In this document: piece by piece, positions 19,501 through 27,049 of the stretch
How the letters are laid out: each line of letters starts with the position of its first letter
How positions within the stretch are numbered: the stretch's first letter is position 1
DNA from: Verrucomicrobiota bacterium
Lineage (GTDB): Bacteria; Verrucomicrobiota; Verrucomicrobiia; Limisphaerales; PALSA-1396
Length of the DNA: 64,000 bases
Direction: 5' to 3'
NCBI GenBank assembly: GCA_016200005.1
Contig: JACQFP010000042.1
Span: 101,810-165,809, forward strand
Notes under the pieces: model-generated
Told to the model about the DNA's origin: nothing
Database searches by the model: none
Seen by the model: the letters and a program-made list of their open reading frames with translations, nothing else
Position numbers and translations under genes: made by a program

Positions 19501-20887
19501 GCTTCTGCGCAAGTTGCTCCACTGCGGTTTTTTCGGGTGCTGCGCCCGCCTCGGCCGCTGCTTCCAGGCATTTCGCCGCACTGGAGAAAACGCGTTCGCG
19601 ATGGGTCGTGAGGGCGCTGATGGCCGCCCGAACATCCCGCAACGAAAGGTCCGGCCGCCCCGGAGCGACCAGGCGCGGATTCTCCCAGACGGCGAAGTCA
19701 TTTTCGTTCCCGTCACCGGCATCCGAGGTTGCAAGATAAAGTGTGATGTCGTTTCCGTTCGTGGGCGCTGGCAGCTTGAGTCGCAGTTCACGTTCGTTCG
19801 CCAGCGGCGTCACCGGCAACTGCCACGCCTTCGGGCCATCGCGTTTGCCGATGTGCCCGACCGTGGTGAAACGCCACAATGCCTTCTGCCATTGCACGAT
19901 GTTGGCGGCGATCGCCGCGGCATCACCGGGTTTTGCGGTCCGCCACTGCGCTCGAACCAGATCAAGCACGAGCGAAGGGTTCGCACCGTTCAGCGTCGTC
20001 CACAGCGTGCCAAGATACTTTGCATTCAGCCTGTGTTCGCGCGCCACTCCGGCAATGGTTTTTTTCCCGGACTTGAGCGCGTCGCGCTCCGAAAGCGTCG
20101 CTGTAAGATACTTTTCCAATGGCAAGACGCCGCCGTCCTTGGTGTCGAACTTGATCCCCTGCAAATTCACCGCCGTTCCCCCGCCGTTATCGGCGAACTG
20201 ACCGTAGAACGCGCGAATCGCAGCAAGTTTTTCTTCCGTCCAATCGCGCTGTGATGTGTGGGGGGAGAACCGCAGGCCATCGGGCAACAACACCGCGTGG
20301 CTGGCAATGTCCTTGGCTGCGTCGAGATACTTCGTGACGAGCGCCGGCGACATGACGAGCGAGTTGCCGACGTTCATGAAACCCTCGCCCGAAGCCGAAT
20401 CCACCGGGAACTCCCGCGCCGGATCAAGGGACGCAACGCCGGTCAGATCGCGGATAGTGTATTTGTATTCAGCATTGGAGAGTCGGCGAAGGACGACGGG
20501 ACCGGGGTCGCCCGCGCGGGCCCTGGCGGCTTGGTCGAGCGCGCTGTTGACCCAGCCGAGCAAGCGGTCGCGCTCGGGCGCGGTAGGTTGGGGCTTTTCC
20601 TTGGGCGGCATCTCGCCGAGTGAAAGCTGTTCGACCACGCGCTGCCAGGCGCTCGGGTGCCGGAGCACTTCATCGAGCGAAGTGAACCGCTCCAGGTTAA
20701 GGTCGCCCTTATGTTTCTCGGCTGAGTGGCAACCGAGGCAATACTGTTTGAGAACAGGGTGAATTTGTTTCGAGAATTCCCTTTCAAGCGACCGCAGGCC
20801 CGGCCTGCTCGCGGCAGGCAGAGTAAGGCTCGCCAGGAAGAACACTCCGGCGGCAAATGAAAAAAACAAAAGTCCGTGCAACCGCAT
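16580..20887 (-). CDS. DUF1587/DUF1592/DUF1588/DUF1585 planctomycete-type cytochrome protein
   Basis: This is a very large exported protein of 1435 residues. A signal segment (LLFFSFAAGVFFLASL) is followed by a c-type heme motif CLGCHSAEKHKGDLNL near residue 50. Next comes the DUF1587 region (RRLSNAEYKYTIRDLTGV) and a long middle part. At the C-terminus lie the DUF1595/DUF1592 region (ALKFADGAYRRPFSDAEKDEL, WELATRLSYFLWSSAPD), DUF1588 (ILRGNWLCEVLLGEKLPRPP, CYGCHRRIDAYGY) and DUF1585 (RRDAFVKQFCRKLLGYSLGR). The biochemical role is not established. A palindromic element encodes residues 748-771. I prefer the ATG at 20887, where the signal peptide begins; an in-frame GTG lies at 20911. It leads the eight-gene minus-strand block. 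Confidence 0.9.
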   Translation of the reverse strand: MRLHGLLFFSFAAGVFFLASLTLPAASRPGLRSLEREFSKQIHPVLKQYCLGCHSAEKHKGDLNLERFTSLDEVLRHPSAWQRVVEQLSLGEMPPKEKPQPTAPERDRLLGWVNSALDQAARARAGDPGPVVLRRLSNAEYKYTIRDLTGVASLDPAREFPVDSASGEGFMNVGNSLVMSPALVTKYLDAAKDIASHAVLLPDGLRFSPHTSQRDWTEEKLAAIRAFYGQFADNGGGTAVNLQGIKFDTKDGGVLPLEKYLTATLSERDALKSGKKTIAGVAREHRLNAKYLGTLWTTLNGANPSLVLDLVRAQWRTAKPGDAAAIAANIVQWQKALWRFTTVGHIGKRDGPKAWQLPVTPLANERELRLKLPAPTNGNDITLYLATSDAGDGNENDFAVWENPRLVAPGRPDLSLRDVRAAISALTTHRERVFSSAAKCLEAAAEAGAAPEKTAVEQLAQKHGVEVAVLAAWLDYLGIGSGQARIESHMTQKMESLQSYDFIKGWAGADALSVIANSSDQHVRVPGNMKPHGVAVHPSPKLRVVVGWRSPVAATLRVEGTVQHAHPECGNGIEWFLELRRGNSRQRLAAGKSQGAKEVKFGPFENLAVQPGDVMSLAIGPRDGNHSCDLTAVEFNLSDGQHEWNLSREVSPNILAGNPHADSFGNAGVWHFYNEPDNGGGPESVLPAGSLLAKWQSSGSAEEKHRLAEEVQRLLLNGAAGLAKDAPDAALYRQLTSLNGPLLSSILRSSGRESAQTSSKENQSRLTSAATEWGLDPALFGKHPNGAALSPSSLCVQAPSVVEVRLPADFVEGCEFLATGTLHRETGAEGSVQMQVLTTKPSATPGLAAGGVKEQGGKSTWSDGERPAVSDSPVLVTDGSATRKRIEAALDEFRQVFPAALCYTKIVPVDEVVTLTLFYREDEHLRRLMLDDAQAAELDRLWAELHYVSHDALKLVDAFEQLWQYATQDADPSAFEPLRQPIKQRAEEFKKLLVDTQPQHLDAVLKFADGAYRRPFSDAEKDELRGLYRKLRAEEIPHGQAIRLTLARVLVSPAFLYRAEKPGPGNKPGPVNDWELATRLSYFLWSSAPDAELRAVAASGKLRDPKVLAAQMRRMLGDPRVRRLATEFACAWLHIYDFDELSEKSERHFPTFTALRGAMYEETIRFFTDFFQHDGSVLNILDADYTFLNEDLAKHYGISWSSSFSLPEQSEFSPANLKVEFQPDGWRRVDGVKKFGRGGILAQATTLAKQSGASRTSPILRGNWLCEVLLGEKLPRPPKDVPRLPEDEATETLTVRQLTEKHTSDPMCYGCHRRIDAYGYSLEGFDAIGRRRERDLGDRLIDTHAKTMDGAEFDGLDGLRHYLLTKRRDAFVKQFCRKLLGYSLGRGVQLSDGPLISEMSARLKSNDYRVTAAIETIVRSKQFREIRGKEMALEE
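18575..18646. repeat. In-frame interspersed palindromic element (copy in DUF1592-type gene)
   Basis: The arms at 18575-18598 and 18623-18646 are near-perfect inverted repeats around a 24-base spacer. Arm sequence is almost the same as at 12605-12676 while the spacer differs. It is read on the minus strand as RSSGRESAQ...QSRLTSAAT within the cytochrome protein, in the same frame as the other copy. Confidence 0.93.
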
Positions 20888-21232
20888 AAAATCGTCAACC
20901 AATGATGTCACGAATCATATTGGCCACGACGACGACGGTCAACCGGCAACACGCGGTGGAAGTCGCCAGTTGAGGGCGGCCACGGCAAGGCTGGCGCGCC
21001 TGCACAACTCCGCAACGACAAGTGGCATAAGGCCAAGCTCGTCCCTCTTCCTCGTCACGAACGCATCTCGTCTTGTGTGGGGTGTGGCTAAGGTCCGGTT
21101 CGCCGACACGGCTTCGCCACCCTGTCATCTGACTCTGAGCGAACGCGCTGCCTGTCGCCGCGCAATAAAAGGCAAGAGAAAGCCAATTTCGGGGCAGCGC
21201 AGACCTCCAATCCGAGAGCATGGTTACGTTCA
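20888..21232. other. Divergent intergenic region without a supported gene
   Basis: This 345-base stretch separates the minus-strand cytochrome block from the plus-strand Crp/Fnr gene and must hold the promoters for both. An open frame of 112 codons on the minus strand (20895-21233) has no family resemblance and would leave no promoter space. I see no convincing promoter or Fnr/Crp palindrome by eye. Confidence 0.5.
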
Positions 21233-22162
21233 ATGAACACAGCTACACGCATTGTTGCCACTGGAGTCGTTTGCCCTGGGTCCAGACGTAATGGTGTTGC
21301 GAAAGCAAATGGGAGTGTCCGCACCGTGGAATGCGCTTCCATTCCCGGTCAACGTCCAGCGAATGAAGGAAGCAATGCCGCGAAGCTGGAAACTTTGCGC
21401 CGTTGTCCGCTCTTTGCTGAACTACCGGGTGGAGATCTGCCCCTTATCACCGGCTTGACGGTCTCGAAAAGTTTGGGAAAAGGAGCTTACTTGTTCTATG
21501 AGGGTGGCCCGGTGCACGGCATTTACATCGTGCAGAGCGGGGCAATCAAACTGTCGCGGACGAGTTCCGGTGGAAAGGAACAAGTGCTCCATATTTTCCG
21601 GGCTGGAGAGTCCTTTGGCGAGGACGGCCTGGTGTCCGAAGCCGGTAATCTGGCCGACGCCCGGGCGGTGCAGCCTTCGTTTGTGTGGATGATCCAGAAG
21701 GCCGGCTTCCTTGCGTTGGTCAGGCGCAAGCCAGCTCTCGTTCTGCCGCTGCTGCGGGCCTTGCATGAACATCAAGCCACGCTCATGAGGCTGCTCGATG
21801 ATTTGGCGTTCAAAGACGTCAACACCCGGCTGGCCAACTGGCTCATTGAACACTGCCCGGATCCGCATAGCGCACGGCCCTGTTGCGTCGAGCCGTCGAT
21901 GCCCATGAACGTGCTGGCCGCCGAACTGGGCACGGCGAGCGAAACGTTCTCTCGCGCCTTGACCCGGTTTCGGAAAGAAAACCTGGTCTCCACCGACCGC
22001 AATAAGATCGTTTTGCTCCAACCTTCGAGACTGACGTCCTATGTGGAACAGGCCGCGCCGTTAACCAGGTTCGTTTTTCCCTTGGCCGCCGCGGCACCGT
22101 GTCGCGAAAAGCCGGAAAATATGGAGAGCGAACCGCGCTTTGATAAAGAGCGACGTCGATAA
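21233..22162 (+). CDS. Crp/Fnr-family transcriptional regulator
   Basis: This is a cytoplasmic DNA-binding regulator of 309 residues. After a non-conserved N-terminal extension of about 48 residues comes a cyclic-nucleotide-binding-type beta-barrel (LRRCPLFAEL, YFYEGGPVHGIYIVQSGAIK-like segment with G-x-IYIVQSG, IFRAGESFGEDGL). A long dimer helix follows, then a winged helix-turn-helix (AELGTASETFSRALTRF, about residues 230-250). The effector is uncertain: the arginine that binds cAMP phosphate in Crp is not evident, and the cysteines (CPLF, HCPD, RPCC) do not form the Fnr iron-sulfur spacing. It lies 42 bases upstream of the sugar isomerase gene in the same direction and may control it. A shorter start inside the extension cannot be excluded. 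Confidence 0.88.
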   Translation: MNTATRIVATGVVCPGSRRNGVAKANGSVRTVECASIPGQRPANEGSNAAKLETLRRCPLFAELPGGDLPLITGLTVSKSLGKGAYLFYEGGPVHGIYIVQSGAIKLSRTSSGGKEQVLHIFRAGESFGEDGLVSEAGNLADARAVQPSFVWMIQKAGFLALVRRKPALVLPLLRALHEHQATLMRLLDDLAFKDVNTRLANWLIEHCPDPHSARPCCVEPSMPMNVLAAELGTASETFSRALTRFRKENLVSTDRNKIVLLQPSRLTSYVEQAAPLTRFVFPLAAAAPCREKPENMESEPRFDKERRR

Positions 22163-22204
22163 CCATGTGGGTTCTTGCTCAAACCGAACCATCCAACCAA
22201 TACC

Positions 22205-23077
22205 ATGATTCACCTGGGGCTGCATACTGACAACTGGAGGCCGTTGAGCGTCGGGTTCGAAGCGGCGTGTGAAAAGATCGCCGCCACGGGCCTCAAGCAT
22301 ATCGAGTTCTGCGCCATCCACGGCCAGAACTTTATCGCGGCGCTGGGCTACGATCCCGGTGTCTCTTTGCAATCCAACCCGCGCGCCCTCCGTCGCTTCC
22401 TCGACAAGCGCAATCTCCGAGTTTCGCAGATCGATGGGTCCTATCCGATGATGGGGCCGAACGGCTCCGCCTACGGCGTGCAGTACGTCACGCAGAGCAT
22501 CCGCTTCGCCGCCGAACTGGGCTGCCCGATGGTGGACACCGTGGACGGCGCGTTCGAGACACCCGGCCTGACCCGCAAGGAGGTCTTCCGCGTCACCTGC
22601 GATAACTACCGCCAGTGTCTCGCCTGGGCGGAAGACTACAAGGTCGTCATTAATGTCGAACCGCATGGCCCCTACACGAACGACCTCGATTTCATGCGGC
22701 GTCTGTTCAAGGAATTCGAGTCCGAATATCTGCGCTGCAATTTTGACACGGGCAACACGTTCATCGCCGGCCACAATCCGCTGGACTACCTCAAGGCGCT
22801 GCGCAAATACATCGTACATTGTCACATCAAGGACGTCAGCGGCGCGTTGGCGGCGGCGGCACGCGGCGAGGAGACCGGCATCGGCTGCAGCATCGTGCCG
22901 ATTGGCGGCGGCGTGAACGCGCAGAACATCCGGCGCTGTCTCGATTATTTGAACCAGACGCGCTGGGACGGCGTCGTTTCGATCGAGTGTCACGGCTCGG
23001 ATGAAAACATCGCGGCCAGCGTCAAGTGGATGAAAGCGGCGGTCAAGGCGAAGCGGTCGCCGCAACAGCAAAAGTAA
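22205..23077 (+). CDS. Sugar phosphate isomerase/epimerase-family TIM barrel
   Basis: This cytoplasmic protein of 290 residues has the xylose-isomerase-like/AP-endonuclease-2 TIM-barrel fold used by sugar isomerases and epimerases. Visible strand and metal-site segments include HIEFCAIHG, CPMVDTVDGAFE, VVINVEPHGPY with the metal-binding Glu, RCNFDTGNTFIAG, VHCHIKDVSG and VVSIECHGSDEN. These acidic and histidine residues fit the divalent-metal site of the family. I chose the ATG at 22205, where the barrel begins; an upstream TTG at 22175 is unlikely. It is the first of three consecutive TIM-barrel sugar enzyme genes. The substrate is unknown. Confidence 0.88.
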   Translation: MIHLGLHTDNWRPLSVGFEAACEKIAATGLKHIEFCAIHGQNFIAALGYDPGVSLQSNPRALRRFLDKRNLRVSQIDGSYPMMGPNGSAYGVQYVTQSIRFAAELGCPMVDTVDGAFETPGLTRKEVFRVTCDNYRQCLAWAEDYKVVINVEPHGPYTNDLDFMRRLFKEFESEYLRCNFDTGNTFIAGHNPLDYLKALRKYIVHCHIKDVSGALAAAARGEETGIGCSIVPIGGGVNAQNIRRCLDYLNQTRWDGVVSIECHGSDENIAASVKWMKAAVKAKRSPQQQK

Positions 23078-23103
23078 GAACCCCGAACAGAAAGCGAAAC
23101 ACC

Positions 23104-24066
23104 ATGAATCGTCGTTCATTCGTCAAAAGCAGCCTCCTCGGCTCCGCCAGCTTGGCACTGGCGCTGAATTCACGATCTGAGGATCCCTCCAAACCCGAGG
23201 CCGCACCGTCTGCGGCCAAGGACGCACTCCCCAAAGGCCGCATCGGCAAGCTCAAGGTCAGCCGCCTCATTCTTGGCGGCAACCTGCTCACACACTTCAC
23301 CCACAGCCGCGACCTGCAATACGTCTATCGCCTCGCGGCTCAATACAACACCGACGAGAAAATCATTGAGACGCTGGCCCTCGCCGAGAAACAGGGCATC
23401 AACACCGTCTCCATGCACAACCCGCCGCATCCGATTTCCGTGCTGCGCCGTTACCGCAAGGAGCGCGGCGGCAAGATCCAGTGGATCATTTGTCCCACCG
23501 CGCCACCCGAGCCGGACATGGCCAAGTACCGCGCGCACGTCGAGGAACTGATGAAGGACGGCTGCGAGGCCATTTACCTGTGGGGTGTTCACGCGGACTC
23601 ACTGGTGGCACAGGGGAAGATGGATCTCGTGGCCAAAGCCGTCGAACTGCCAAAAGAGTTCGGCGCGCCCTCCGGCGTCGGTGCGCACTCGCTGGACGTG
23701 GTCAAAGCCTGCGAGGAGCATGGCGTGAAAGCCGACTTTTATATCAAGACCTTCCACCATCACAGCTACCCGACTAGACCCAAGGCCGACCAGATCAAGG
23801 GCGCCTACAACGAATTTCCCGGCTACTGGTGCGCCAACCCGCAGGACACCGCCGAGGTGATGAAATCCATCAAGAAGCCTTGGATCGCCTTCAAGACCAT
23901 GGCCGCCGGCGCCATCCCGCCGAAGAACGCCTTCCGCTACGCCTTCAAGAACGGCGCGGACTTCGTGCTCGCCGGCATGTTCGACTTCGAGATCGCCGAG
24001 GACACGCAGCACGCGCGCGACGCCATTGCCAGCTACACCGACCGCGAGAGACAATGGACGGCGTGA
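23104..24066 (+). CDS. Tat-exported aldo/keto-reductase-like protein
   Basis: This protein of 320 residues begins with a twin-arginine signal (NRRSFVKSSLLGSASLALAL), so it is probably exported folded. The mature part begins like aldo/keto reductases (GRIGKLKVSRLILGGNLL) and continues as a TIM barrel (EKQGINTVSMHN, IYLWGVHADSL, GVGAHSLDVVKA, WIAFKTMAAGAI). The canonical Asp-Tyr-Lys-His tetrad cannot be traced clearly, so NADPH-dependent reduction is not assured. It follows the isomerase gene by 26 bases and precedes the next TIM-barrel gene by 7, giving a compact operon. Fold assignment is fairly sure; reaction is not. Confidence 0.78.
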   Translation: MNRRSFVKSSLLGSASLALALNSRSEDPSKPEAAPSAAKDALPKGRIGKLKVSRLILGGNLLTHFTHSRDLQYVYRLAAQYNTDEKIIETLALAEKQGINTVSMHNPPHPISVLRRYRKERGGKIQWIICPTAPPEPDMAKYRAHVEELMKDGCEAIYLWGVHADSLVAQGKMDLVAKAVELPKEFGAPSGVGAHSLDVVKACEEHGVKADFYIKTFHHHSYPTRPKADQIKGAYNEFPGYWCANPQDTAEVMKSIKKPWIAFKTMAAGAIPPKNAFRYAFKNGADFVLAGMFDFEIAEDTQHARDAIASYTDRERQWTA

Positions 24067-24073
24067 CGGGACC

Positions 24074-24952
24074 ATGAGAAAGTTCTGCCGAACAGTTCTC
24101 GCGCTCGCAGCGACATTCCTGGCTGCGCACGACACGACTGCCGCACCCACGAACGCCTTCTTCCCGTTTTGCATCGACTGGCATGACGCCAAGAAGCGCA
24201 ACTTCGAGGAGCAGGCCGAAATGCTCAAAGAACTGGGCTACGACGGTGTGGGTCACATCTGGCTGGACAAGGTGGAGGAGCGGATCAAGACGCTCGACGC
24301 CGCCGGGCTGCGGTTGTTTCAGATCACGATGGTGGTGGACGTCGCGCCGGGCAAGACGCCCTACGACACCGCCCGTTTCAAGGAAGTCTGCGCGGCCGTC
24401 AAAGGGCGTCAGATGCAGTTCGATTTGCTCCTCAACGGCAGGAAGCCATCCGACCCTTCCGTCGATCCGCGCGCGGTGGAAATCCTGCGCGAGATGTCCG
24501 ACCTGGCCCGCGATTCCGGTTCACAGTTGTTGCTCTATCCGCACCTGGGTTCCTGGGTGGAACGCATCGAGGATTCCCTGCGCGTGGCGGACAAGGTGGA
24601 CCGCCCGAATGTGGGTGTGATGTTCAACCTTTGCCACTGGCTGCGCGTGGACAAGCAGCGCGACTACAAACCACTTTTGCGGCAGGCCCTGCCGCGGTTG
24701 TGGGCCGTGTCCATCAACGGTGCCGATGAGTTCGACGACCAGCCCGGGTGGGATCACTACATCCAACCGTTGGACAAAGGATCCTTCGACATCGCTGCGT
24801 TCCTGCGCACGCTGCGCGATCTGGGTTACACCGGGCCGATCGGCCTGCAGTGCTACGGCATCGGTGGCGATGCGCGCGATCACCTGGCTCGTTCGATCAA
24901 CACCTGGCGCCGCTTGAACTCTACCCCGCAGAAAGTCGAACTGAACAAGTGA
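24074..24952 (+). CDS. Exported sugar isomerase/epimerase-like TIM barrel
   Basis: This protein of 292 residues carries a signal peptide (TVLALAATFLAAHDTTAA) and a xylose-isomerase-like TIM barrel. Segments are FCIDWHDAKK, MLKELGYDGVGHIWLD, GLRLFQITMVVDV, LLLYPHLGSWVERIED, VGVMFNLCHWLRVD and IGLQCYGIGGDAR. The metal-binding acidic residues of active isomerases are partly replaced, so a non-canonical reaction or a binding role is possible. It is the last gene of the three-gene sugar enzyme operon and starts 7 bases after its neighbour. The combination of exported and cytoplasmic barrels suggests processing of an unusual sugar on both sides of the membrane. Confidence 0.8.
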   Translation: MRKFCRTVLALAATFLAAHDTTAAPTNAFFPFCIDWHDAKKRNFEEQAEMLKELGYDGVGHIWLDKVEERIKTLDAAGLRLFQITMVVDVAPGKTPYDTARFKEVCAAVKGRQMQFDLLLNGRKPSDPSVDPRAVEILREMSDLARDSGSQLLLYPHLGSWVERIEDSLRVADKVDRPNVGVMFNLCHWLRVDKQRDYKPLLRQALPRLWAVSINGADEFDDQPGWDHYIQPLDKGSFDIAAFLRTLRDLGYTGPIGLQCYGIGGDARDHLARSINTWRRLNSTPQKVELNK

Positions 24953-25250
24953 ACGTCAGTAGAGGTCACCGAGCGTGCCGGGAAGCGATCTCAAAGAAAA
25001 CAGAAGGAGGATCGATGGGCTCAGATCAGACCCGGTGACTGAGCGATGTTTCTTCACTCGTCGGTCAAAAAGAAGGCCAATATACGGTTGGCAAATCGCA
25101 AGAACCGGGTAGCGGTTTGCTTCATTGGCCGGTTAGAATTTGTCACAAATCAACCAACCATCTGGCGCCTGTTTACGGCAAGGCCACGGACGGGAAGCAA
25201 TTCTGTCTGAACCGCGGCAGCCCCAGATAGAATAAAATCTAGCACGAACT

Positions 25251-25823
25251 ATGAAAAACAAACTAATTCCGAGCGTTCTTCTTTGTTGGCTGAGCCTGCA
25301 GGGGATCAATGCTGCCAACGTATTCGAAAGTGTGGAAGGTGAATGGAGCATTTTGGGGAAAGAGACGGTAAAATTCAAAGGACAGAAACAAAGCACTTAT
25401 TTTTCGGACTTGTTTTCGTTCTACCACGACGGAAGTTTCACCACGAGCGAACTGGGGAGTGGAGTTTGCACGCAGACGGGTTCGAAGGTCACCATGAGCG
25501 TCGCTGACCAGGAGTTGCTGGATGTGATCAACGGCTATTTCGACTCGCTTGGCTACGGAGGAATAATCTATGCCGATTCTGTGCAAAGCTTGAAGTTTTC
25601 CGGCAAGCTGAAGAAGGGAGTTTTGTCGGGAACCTTCAAATGGGGATTTACAGTATCCGCGCCAGCCTATGGAGTTTACAATCTAAAGGCGAGCATCTTG
25701 GGGAAATACTCCGGAACAAGGATTTCCGGTAGTGCCAGCAGTCGTGACTCGTCCGAAGTGGCGGGACGCCCACTCTACGGTCTCACAAAAGAAATCGTAG
25801 TTTCGATAACAGCCAGGGAATAG
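25251..25823 (+). CDS. Small exported protein of unknown function
   Basis: This protein of 190 residues has a signal peptide (IPSVLLCWLSLQGINAA) and a mature part dominated by beta-strand-like Gly/Ser/Thr segments (GEWSILGKETVKFKG, FYHDGSFTTSELGSG, GTFKWGFTVSAPAYG, KYSGTRISGSASSRD). I recognise no family. It is preceded by a 298-base gap without a supported gene and followed by another gap, so it is probably transcribed alone. Confidence 0.65.
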   Translation: MKNKLIPSVLLCWLSLQGINAANVFESVEGEWSILGKETVKFKGQKQSTYFSDLFSFYHDGSFTTSELGSGVCTQTGSKVTMSVADQELLDVINGYFDSLGYGGIIYADSVQSLKFSGKLKKGVLSGTFKWGFTVSAPAYGVYNLKASILGKYSGTRISGSASSRDSSEVAGRPLYGLTKEIVVSITARE

Positions 25824-25873
25824 AGGCGCTGTCTGAATTTTGCCGGGATAATCAGGTTGAGGTGACATGGTCA

Positions 25874-25914
25874 AGCGCCCGTCGAGGTCCGGTTGGAGGA
25901 CAGACGGGCGTGCT
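25874..25914. terminator. Possible transcription-end hairpin
   Basis: The arm GCCCGTC at 25877-25883 pairs with GACGGGC at 25903-25909, and the flanking AGC and GCT also match, giving a stem with a small bulge around 50 bases after the stop of the exported protein gene. There is no run of T, so a Rho-independent terminator is only possible. Confidence 0.3.
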
Positions 25915-26115
25915 CTTCCCAGCAACCACGTTCAACAATTCCGCGCCTGCCAGTTTGTTTCTGGCCCGCCCAATCCCCTCCTGAAGTCAGCAGGATTTTT
26001 CAAACCGGACTCGCGCGGCGCCGACAATTGATATTTCTACAACGCCGGTGGTACTACGCTTGATACTGCGCTGATGGATTGCTATCCGGATGACTTTCGC
26101 AAGTGGTTGAGTGAA

Positions 26116-26191
<76 letters not shown>

Positions 26192-26206
26192 ACTCAAGGG
26201 ACGTGG

Positions 26207-26235
26207 AGAATTGTGGCGCGCTGCATTTTTGTCAA
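26207..26235 (-). promoter_or_regulatory. Probable sigma-70 promoter of tRNA-Lys
   Basis: On the minus strand a perfect -35 box TTGACA (26230-26235) is followed 17 bases later by AATTCT (26207-26212). Transcription would start about 10 bases upstream of the tRNA 5' end at 26191, which is normal for tRNA genes. Confidence 0.5.
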
Positions 26236-26305
26236 CTCTCCGTTGCCACCAACGCCAATCAGCTTTGCCTGGCCGCGTCCGCTTAACTCCAACTGCAGGA
26301 CCGCC

Positions 26306-26334
26306 TTGACAATTAGGTCATTGCTTTCTTGAGG
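26306..26334 (+). promoter_or_regulatory. Possible promoter of the response regulator gene
   Basis: A perfect -35 hexamer TTGACA (26306-26311) lies 50 bases before the response regulator start, but the sequence 17 bases downstream (TTGAGG) is a poor -10 box. The call rests on the -35 box and position only. Confidence 0.3.
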
Positions 26335-26361
26335 CTCCGCGGATAAATTGCCGCGGTTCGT

Positions 26362-26847
26362 ATGGACACGACTTCTTCCGCGGTCCCTCCACCGCCAGCC
26401 GGGCGGCGGCGCAAAGTTCTGGTCGTGGATGATAACGCCATCGTGCTCAAAACACTTGCGCTCAAGCTAAAGTCCAATGGCTATGACGTGTCCACCGCGA
26501 TGGATGGCCCGGAAGCCATCAGTTTCGTCCGGAAGGAAAAGCCCGATCTCATCCTGATGGACGTCAGTTTCCCACCCGACGTGGGGCATGGTGGCGGCGT
26601 GGCGTGGGACGGTTTTCTGATCATGGACTGGGTGCGGCGCATCGAGGAGGCGAAACATATCCCCTTCATCGTCATTACCGGCGGCGACCCGGTGAAATAC
26701 GAGAAGCGCTCACGGGACGCCGGGGCTGTGGCTTTTTTTCGCAAACCAATCGATCACGAGGGTTTGATCAGCGCAATCCGAAGGACCCTCGGCGAAACGA
26801 CCGAACCCCCGACTCCCGGCTTCGACACCACAAATTTCGAAATCTGA
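26362..26847 (+). CDS. Single-domain response regulator (CheY-like)
   Basis: This cytoplasmic receiver domain of 161 residues has no output domain. The phosphorylation site is Asp67 in LILMDVSF; the acidic pocket is Asp23 and Asp24 in VLVVDDNAIVL; the switch threonine is Thr106 in FIVITGG; the conserved lysine is Lys128 in FFRKPID. An insert of Gly and aromatic residues after Asp67 (PPDVGHGGGVAWDGF) is longer than in CheY. No histidine kinase gene is nearby, so its partner lies elsewhere. It stands alone between tRNA-Lys and the transporter gene. Confidence 0.92.
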   Translation: MDTTSSAVPPPPAGRRRKVLVVDDNAIVLKTLALKLKSNGYDVSTAMDGPEAISFVRKEKPDLILMDVSFPPDVGHGGGVAWDGFLIMDWVRRIEEAKHIPFIVITGGDPVKYEKRSRDAGAVAFFRKPIDHEGLISAIRRTLGETTEPPTPGFDTTNFEI

Positions 26848-27049
26848 GGTCGCAGTCAACCTACTTGCTGATCTCCAACGTGTGGCCTGGCAAAGTTTGC
26901 TTGCGATTCCTAACTGCCAACTGCGAGCACAAATTGTAGTACGTGAGTGCCGTGCTTGGTTGGCTTTGTTCACGGAGGAGGAATTACACTTGCCATTGAC
27001 GAAACCGACGTGAACGGATAACACCTCCAGTCAAAATTCCTTTTAAGTT

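Noticed and set aside
18773..20254. Open frame of 493 codons on the plus strand opposite the DUF1592-type gene
   Set aside because: Shadow of a GC-rich gene; no protein-like motifs.
20895..21233. Open frame of 112 codons on the minus strand upstream of the cytochrome gene
   Set aside because: No family resemblance, low-complexity sequence, and it would occupy the only divergent promoter region.
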